Positions 43,501-47,326 of a stretch of DNA of 47,326 nt are shown in pieces. This stretch comes from an uncultured Muribaculaceae bacterium. GTDB lineage: Bacteria; Bacteroidota; Bacteroidia; Bacteroidales; Muribaculaceae. The first letter of the stretch is position 1, and each line of letters starts with the position of its first letter. The notes under the pieces were generated by a model, which was given only the letters and a program-made list of their open reading frames with translations, had not been told where the DNA came from and ran no database searches. Where the stretch lies: assembly GCA_910587545.1 (NCBI GenBank), contig CAJUMI010000008.1, positions 1 to 47,326 on the forward strand. The letters run 5' to 3'. The position numbers were made by a program, and so were the translations under genes.

Positions 43501-46500
43501 TCAGTGACGGATTGCCTATGACAGCCATGCGGTTGCGTTCGTTGTCGGGGTCTCGGCCGGTGTAGAGAGTCGCGAAGCCGACACCGCTTTCCTCGTTGCG
43601 TTTGGCGGTGTTGCGCTGCTTTTTTAGATTGACGAGACTCTGGAGATTGAAGTTTAGGTAGTTGCTCAGGGGCCACACGATTTCACGGTCGGATCCGGGG
43701 AAATCGTAATATTTGCCGGGCGGCGTAAGTGACAGAGGAATTTCATACTCGTAGTAGTTGCTCTTGACGTCGGATCCGAGACGCACGAAGAGCGAGAGTT
43801 CGCCTGACTTCAGATCGGTGATGTTGTCGATCAGAGCTTCGGCGTGGATCCACATCTGCATACGTTTGTAGTTGCGCAGGTCGAGCATGGTGTTCCGATA
43901 CACGCCACGCGCGTCTCCGGCGTTGAGGTCGGTGACTTTGAGTGACATCGACTGCTCGTTGAGCTGAACGATCTGGCTTTGTCCGGGATCGGTGATACGG
44001 TTGACGCCCGGGGGCAGAACATAGTTGACGGGTTCGCGTTCGGCATTTTCCTCGATGTTGACAACCGAAATGTCGAGCTGGCCTTCTGCCGGTGCGTCGC
44101 CGCGGTTGTTGAGGTTGAAGTCATACCCGCGCCATTCGCCCCGGACGAGTTCGAGAGTGGCGAAACGCAGGTGGGTCACAGCCTTGAAGCCGGTCATGAA
44201 CATACGCATGAAGCGGATCGTGGAGAAGTCGTTGATGGTGCCGACTTTACGCTCGAAATCTGAGAGTGGTATCTTGAACTGGTACCATTCGACTTCGGGA
44301 TCCTTGCCGTCGACAGTCGGAACGATCGAAACCTGCTTGTCGGTGATGTAGTTTTTGCCGACAACAAGATCTTCGGGTCGGATCGAGATCTTATACTGGA
44401 AATAGCGCTCGTATTCGTTGAGGGTATTGTCCTGGTTGATATCCTCGACGTCAGGAGTGCTTTTGGATGACTGATAGAGGGGGTCGGGAGCGTCCTCTGG
44501 CGACAGGGAGTTGCCTTCGACTCCGTTATAGCGCTTGTAGCGCGCCAGCACGCCGAGGCGCTCCTCGTCGTAGTCATAGCCGCGATAGAAGTGATAGTTG
44601 TCACCTGCCGGATCGTTGAACGGCGAGAATTTGTCACGCTGCATCTCCTCTATGGTCGCTGCCGACAGTTTGGTGCGCAGGCGGTCAATGTAGTCGCGGT
44701 AGCTCGGGAAGATGAATTCGTCGTCGTTTGGCAGACCGTCGAGACCGACGTCCTGCACCAGACGCGAACCTTTGGCGTTGTCAAACGAATATGTCAGGGA
44801 GTTCTGGCGGGATACACGACCCCATACGGTCTCGGAGAGAAATTGGTCGTTGCCGTCGTAGGGGATGCCGTTCTCGTAACTCTTGAGACCGTCTTTCAGA
44901 ATGTCTTCGGATATCTCGCCGAGATTGATATACAGGTCTCCGCCGTCGTAGTTGGGATTGTCGGGGTCGAGAAAGGGATTCATCACCCAGAACTGTATGT
45001 ATTCGATGTTGCTTTGTTCGAAATTGGTGTTGTCGAGACGGCGCATGATGCCGCCCCAGCGGCGTTCGGGATAGAGCAGACGGCCTTTGTCGTCTATATT
45101 GTCGGCGTCGAGGTTGTAGGGACCGCGCTCGGTGGGGTAGAACGAGAGGTTGAGGGTCTGGATCAGCGGCGACTCGCCGTAGTTCAACTGTCGGCCCGGG
45201 AAAATCTCACGTGAAGTCACCTCGCGGACGTAAGGGTTCGACAGTTGTGCGAGATCGCTTTTAAGGTAACCCGGGGCGAGCGACGAATTGCGCTGTGTGA
45301 ACATGCGGTCGATATAATACCAGTTGAGCAGGGCGCGGTTTTTGCCATAATCGACGTTGTCGCTCAGTGAGGCTTCGGGAAACAGTGCGTCCGGTCCCGA
45401 TTCATAGGGGGTTGATGCTAGAAACCATGAGTAGGGCGACCGCAGGTCGATGCCGGTCTGAGTGGATTCGAAGTCGTCGACATAGCTTGATCCGCGGTTC
45501 GATCCCGATTTCTGGGAGTGAGGCATCAGGTGGGCATATTCGGCCGTGAGGCTCAGGTGTGACGGCTGGGTGGCGCTGACGGTCGGGATCTTGTTGACAA
45601 GATTCGTAAGCCACATGAAATCATTGTTATAGCTGAGATTGAAGCCGAGCATGGAGTTGTTGACCACTTCGTCGCCGATGTTGACTTTTTCGGTGAGGGC
45701 TTTTTCGGAGAAGTGGAGCAGAGTGGCTCCGAAGTTGAGATGCTTGTTGAATTGATACTGCAGGTCGAGACCGAGCAGCGATTTTCGTTGGGTGGAGAAC
45801 ATCGACTGGTTTTCGAGGGTGACGCTGATGCTCTGTCCCGAGTCGATGATCGACTGGTTGGTGATGGTTACTATGCCCATGGCGTAGTCGACCGTATAGT
45901 CGGAGTTTTCCACGAGTTGTACGCCGCCTGCCATCACGATCACCGATCCGCGGGGCACATTCATGGCATTGAGGCTGATCTGTGATCCTGACGATGCCTG
46001 ATACTCGCCGGTGAGGACGAATTTGTTCTTATTGGCTATCTGACGGGCGACGACGAGTGTGGAATCATACAGTTCGTTGTAGACATATTGTTCGGCAAGG
46101 GCGGGGTTGTTGATTTCCTTTTCGAGGTGACGGCCGAAGGGTTCGACTACCGGGAAAATGATCTTGCCGGACTGAGATAGCACAGTGTATCCTTCGATAT
46201 AGTCGAAGAAGCCGTCGGGGTTTGACTGCTCGTTGTTGTCGATGCGGTCGAGGTTCATGACCTGGAGTAGCGACTGGTTGTTGAGGCCGGGGACGGGCAG
46301 ATAGTTGATCTCTGTGCCTGTGGTGTCGCTCAGATATTTGATCTGCATCTTGAAATTGCTCTTCTGTATCTGGCTTCCGCCGACTGAATAGACGTTTTTC
46401 ATCATCAGCTTCCAGGCGGGCAACTGCGGAGTAAGGGTAGTGCCTTTGAGCATCTTAAGATAGAGCGATTGGTCGGTAGAGGTGATGTCGCTCGAGAATT

Positions 46501-47326
46501 CGCCGACCTGATATACTTTGCCGCCGTAGGTGTATTCGTAGGCCACGGCAAGAACTTCATCGGAGTTGAGCGCGCTCTTGATCGAGATGTAGCCGAGTGT
46601 TTTGTTCAGTGTATATTCGTTTGAACCGAGCAGACGGGCGCTCTCGACCTTCTCGTAGTCGCGTCCGCCTTCGATGCCAAAAGCGTTGAGCGGTTCGAGC
46701 GCCTGGGTGACCATATTGATATTGCGGGCGTCGGGATAGTCGTTCTTGATGGTCGTGAGCAGGTTGTTGGAGGCGTTTGACGGGTTGGGCTGCGATGTGT
46801 CGACGGTCCAGTGGTCAGACGCAAGATTGCTGTTCTCGCCGAGATCCATGAAGGCCACGAAGTTGCGCGACTGCGAAAAGTTGCTGTTCTTGTTGGTGAT
46901 CCACACTTCGATACGGGTGATGTTGACGCCCGAAGATACATATGGCAACCGGGAGGCGAAACGGTCGTAGTTGTCGCGGAAGAAATGACCCAGAAAGAAG
47001 TGGCGGTTCTGGTCGTAATTATCGGCTGTGATGGAGAATTTGGTGGTCTGCACTCCGCCGCGTGAGTTCACAGTCTTTGACTCGGAGTTCTGCTGAGACA
47101 CAAGGGCTGTCGCGGTAAGTTTGCCGAACTGGAGCTTGGTCTTGATGCCGAAGAGAGCCGTGCCGCCTCTGATCAGCGATGACCCGGTAGTCATCGACAC
47201 GTTGCCGGCCTCTATGCTCTTGACGATGTCGTCCTCTTTGCCTTCGTATGCAAGTTTGAGGTTTTTGGAGTCGAAGTCGAAGGTGGCGTCGGTGTTGTAG
47301 GTCATGTTGAACTTCATGCGGTCGCC
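40544..47326 (-). CDS. sprA: T9SS outer-membrane translocon SprA (Sov), N-terminus outside the window
   Basis: SprA is the giant beta-barrel pore of the type IX system, through which folded cargo passes the outer membrane. The open frame reaches the right edge of the window without a true start (GDRMKFNMTYNTD is internal), so about 2,260 residues are visible and the signal peptide and first part lie beyond. Family proteins have about 2,400 residues. Typical segments include 'RGSSYVDDFESTQTGIDLRSP', 'PGYLKSDLAQLSNPYVREVT', 'YPERRWGGIMRRLDNTNFE', 'IEYIQFWVMNPF', 'FNFSFNRQTKMDPTTEYEYTND' and the last strand ending SMNLSLAR. There is no internal stop. It is not in the same operon as gldKLMN, 25 kb away, but works with them. 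Confidence 0.95.
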   Translation of the reverse strand, partial: GDRMKFNMTYNTDATFDFDSKNLKLAYEGKEDDIVKSIEAGNVSMTTGSSLIRGGTALFGIKTKLQFGKLTATALVSQQNSESKTVNSRGGVQTTKFSITADNYDQNRHFFLGHFFRDNYDRFASRLPYVSSGVNITRIEVWITNKNSNFSQSRNFVAFMDLGENSNLASDHWTVDTSQPNPSNASNNLLTTIKNDYPDARNINMVTQALEPLNAFGIEGGRDYEKVESARLLGSNEYTLNKTLGYISIKSALNSDEVLAVAYEYTYGGKVYQVGEFSSDITSTDQSLYLKMLKGTTLTPQLPAWKLMMKNVYSVGGSQIQKSNFKMQIKYLSDTTGTEINYLPVPGLNNQSLLQVMNLDRIDNNEQSNPDGFFDYIEGYTVLSQSGKIIFPVVEPFGRHLEKEINNPALAEQYVYNELYDSTLVVARQIANKNKFVLTGEYQASSGSQISLNAMNVPRGSVIVMAGGVQLVENSDYTVDYAMGIVTITNQSIIDSGQSISVTLENQSMFSTQRKSLLGLDLQYQFNKHLNFGATLLHFSEKALTEKVNIGDEVVNNSMLGFNLSYNNDFMWLTNLVNKIPTVSATQPSHLSLTAEYAHLMPHSQKSGSNRGSSYVDDFESTQTGIDLRSPYSWFLASTPYESGPDALFPEASLSDNVDYGKNRALLNWYYIDRMFTQRNSSLAPGYLKSDLAQLSNPYVREVTSREIFPGRQLNYGESPLIQTLNLSFYPTERGPYNLDADNIDDKGRLLYPERRWGGIMRRLDNTNFEQSNIEYIQFWVMNPFLDPDNPNYDGGDLYINLGEISEDILKDGLKSYENGIPYDGNDQFLSETVWGRVSRQNSLTYSFDNAKGSRLVQDVGLDGLPNDDEFIFPSYRDYIDRLRTKLSAATIEEMQRDKFSPFNDPAGDNYHFYRGYDYDEERLGVLARYKRYNGVEGNSLSPEDAPDPLYQSSKSTPDVEDINQDNTLNEYERYFQYKISIRPEDLVVGKNYITDKQVSIVPTVDGKDPEVEWYQFKIPLSDFERKVGTINDFSTIRFMRMFMTGFKAVTHLRFATLELVRGEWRGYDFNLNNRGDAPAEGQLDISVVNIEENAEREPVNYVLPPGVNRITDPGQSQIVQLNEQSMSLKVTDLNAGDARGVYRNTMLDLRNYKRMQMWIHAEALIDNITDLKSGELSLFVRLGSDVKSNYYEYEIPLSLTPPGKYYDFPGSDREIVWPLSNYLNFNLQSLVNLKKQRNTAKRNEESGVGFATLYTGRDPDNERNRMAVIGNPSLSDVRVVLIGVRNNSTTTKAGTVWVNELKVTDFNEEGGWAAKANATLNVSDIATLNFGAHVETAGFGGVDQSLNERRLDDYEQYNFAIQGDVGRLLPEAVKLRAPIYYSISKEKTSPKYNPLDQDVLLKDALEECAGKQERDSIENYAIDRSTVENFSLSGLQFDVKSKNPMPWDPANFTINFSFNRQTKMDPTTEYEYTNDYRGALQYSYSPYIKGFKPFKGIKSKSKNAKFLKEWELNWLPTTIAFSTNISRYYYEQQTRSETDAMFQLPVSVSKNFLWDRQLSLNWNITKSLSLSFNSNTSARIEETVGAVNRKLFPDKYREWKDTVWQSILSMGTPWAYNQTFTAQYRAPFNKIPIIDFLTASASYNATYRWDRGATVDGINVGNSIANQGAWTADGRINFENIYNKVPLLKEINKRFANTRRPAARKPKPKKFERNLALLPDTALVIKHNLRNRKVKVNAATADGKPFAVKSRVIDPNNVEILTRGEENLKFTITEILDEKKPLLTDIGEYALRLVMSPRNVSVRYRNSHSMSLPLFRPDIGNIFGQSRSYGPMSPGLDFAFGFSGEHYIDKALSRGWLMTDDGQTSPAVWSRTNELNIETNFEIFKGFKVQLTFNRTDNRTQQIQFMYDGMPTSLSGSYTKTHCAIASALRSSKVDNGYYSDAFAKFLQYIPIVRSRVEAQYAGLSYPDAGFIAGTPQAGLPFDPSIGSVSETSSDVLIPAFVAAYSGSNASRATLDPFPSFASVLPNWRITYEGLINLGNMRKTFKSFTLNHAYQCTYTVGSYSSYLNWISADGQNLGFTLDALTGKPMPSSPYNISSVAINESFAPLIGVSSIMQNNIKFSAEYRDKRTLTLNSSAGQVVEATSRGLTFGAGYKIVNFNTVLKIKGSQKGVSNDLDLDANVSIQNNQALIRRIESNYTQATSGTKTVNINFTAKYILSRRVTLSAYFDHQVNTPIVTNSAFPTTNTSYGISMNLSLAR

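Noticed and set aside
1..47326. CRISPR arrays, rRNA genes, retrons or phage structural genes
   Set aside because: No regularly spaced repeats, no ribosomal RNA segments, no reverse transcriptase and no phage-type genes were seen on either strand.

Overview
This 47.3 kb window comes from a member of the Bacteroidota, order Bacteroidales. The evidence is an almost complete set of type IX secretion (T9SS) genes, repeated matches to the Bacteroidota promoter (TTTG, 19-21 bases, TAnnTTTG), a C-terminal sorting domain of the Bacteroidales kind, and transposases of families common there. A gut lineage such as Muribaculaceae is my inference, not proven. Everything right of about 8 kb looks like chromosomal backbone of moderately high GC. 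The first 8 kb is visibly AT-richer.

1-8.05 kb is a mosaic defence island. On the minus strand a 64-residue XRE regulator precedes a methyltransferase with a nuclease-like N-terminus and a specificity subunit that is cut off by the end of an IS21-like element at the window edge. Divergent from these, an OLD-family ATPase/TOPRIM nuclease overlaps a UvrD-like helicase, the layout of a Gabija anti-phage system. A strong terminator and a broken IS982 transposase close the island.

8.07-15.1 kb is the T9SS operon read right to left: porT, porP/sprF, gldK, gldL, gldM, gldN. The outer-membrane translocon SprA lies at the other end (40.5 kb to the edge, N-terminus outside), and one likely T9SS cargo with a sorting domain lies at 18.1-19.6 kb. 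Between these are an SDR-like protein, a sialate O-acetylesterase, and a TapB-like exported protein gene interrupted by one in-frame TAG.

19.7-26.1 kb is a tight six-gene minus-strand operon (ThiE-like protein, flippase-like membrane protein, NfeD protease, KdsB, catalytically dead M16 homologue, MATE exporter), with one good promoter right before the first gene. After a beta-barrel protein, 26.9-30.3 kb holds a second minus-strand operon: two rhomboid proteases, an EEP hydrolase and an FNT channel. HU and rubrerythrin then converge on a shared terminator with an 18-bp stem.

31.7-32.5 kb has tRNA-Leu(UAG) followed by a decayed ISL3-type transposase remnant and a doubtful ORF. 32.6-38.5 kb is a minus-strand operon of two envelope thiol-redox proteins, MazG, topoisomerase III, a NUDIX hydrolase and a tiny Cys-rich membrane protein. 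A secreted SGNH hydrolase, tRNA-Cys(GCA), a CDF metal transporter and sprA complete the window. The most notable items are the mosaic defence island with a possible self-contained R-M enzyme next to a Gabija-like pair, and the several broken or catalytically altered genes. I found no CRISPR array, rRNA, riboswitch or clearly new system.
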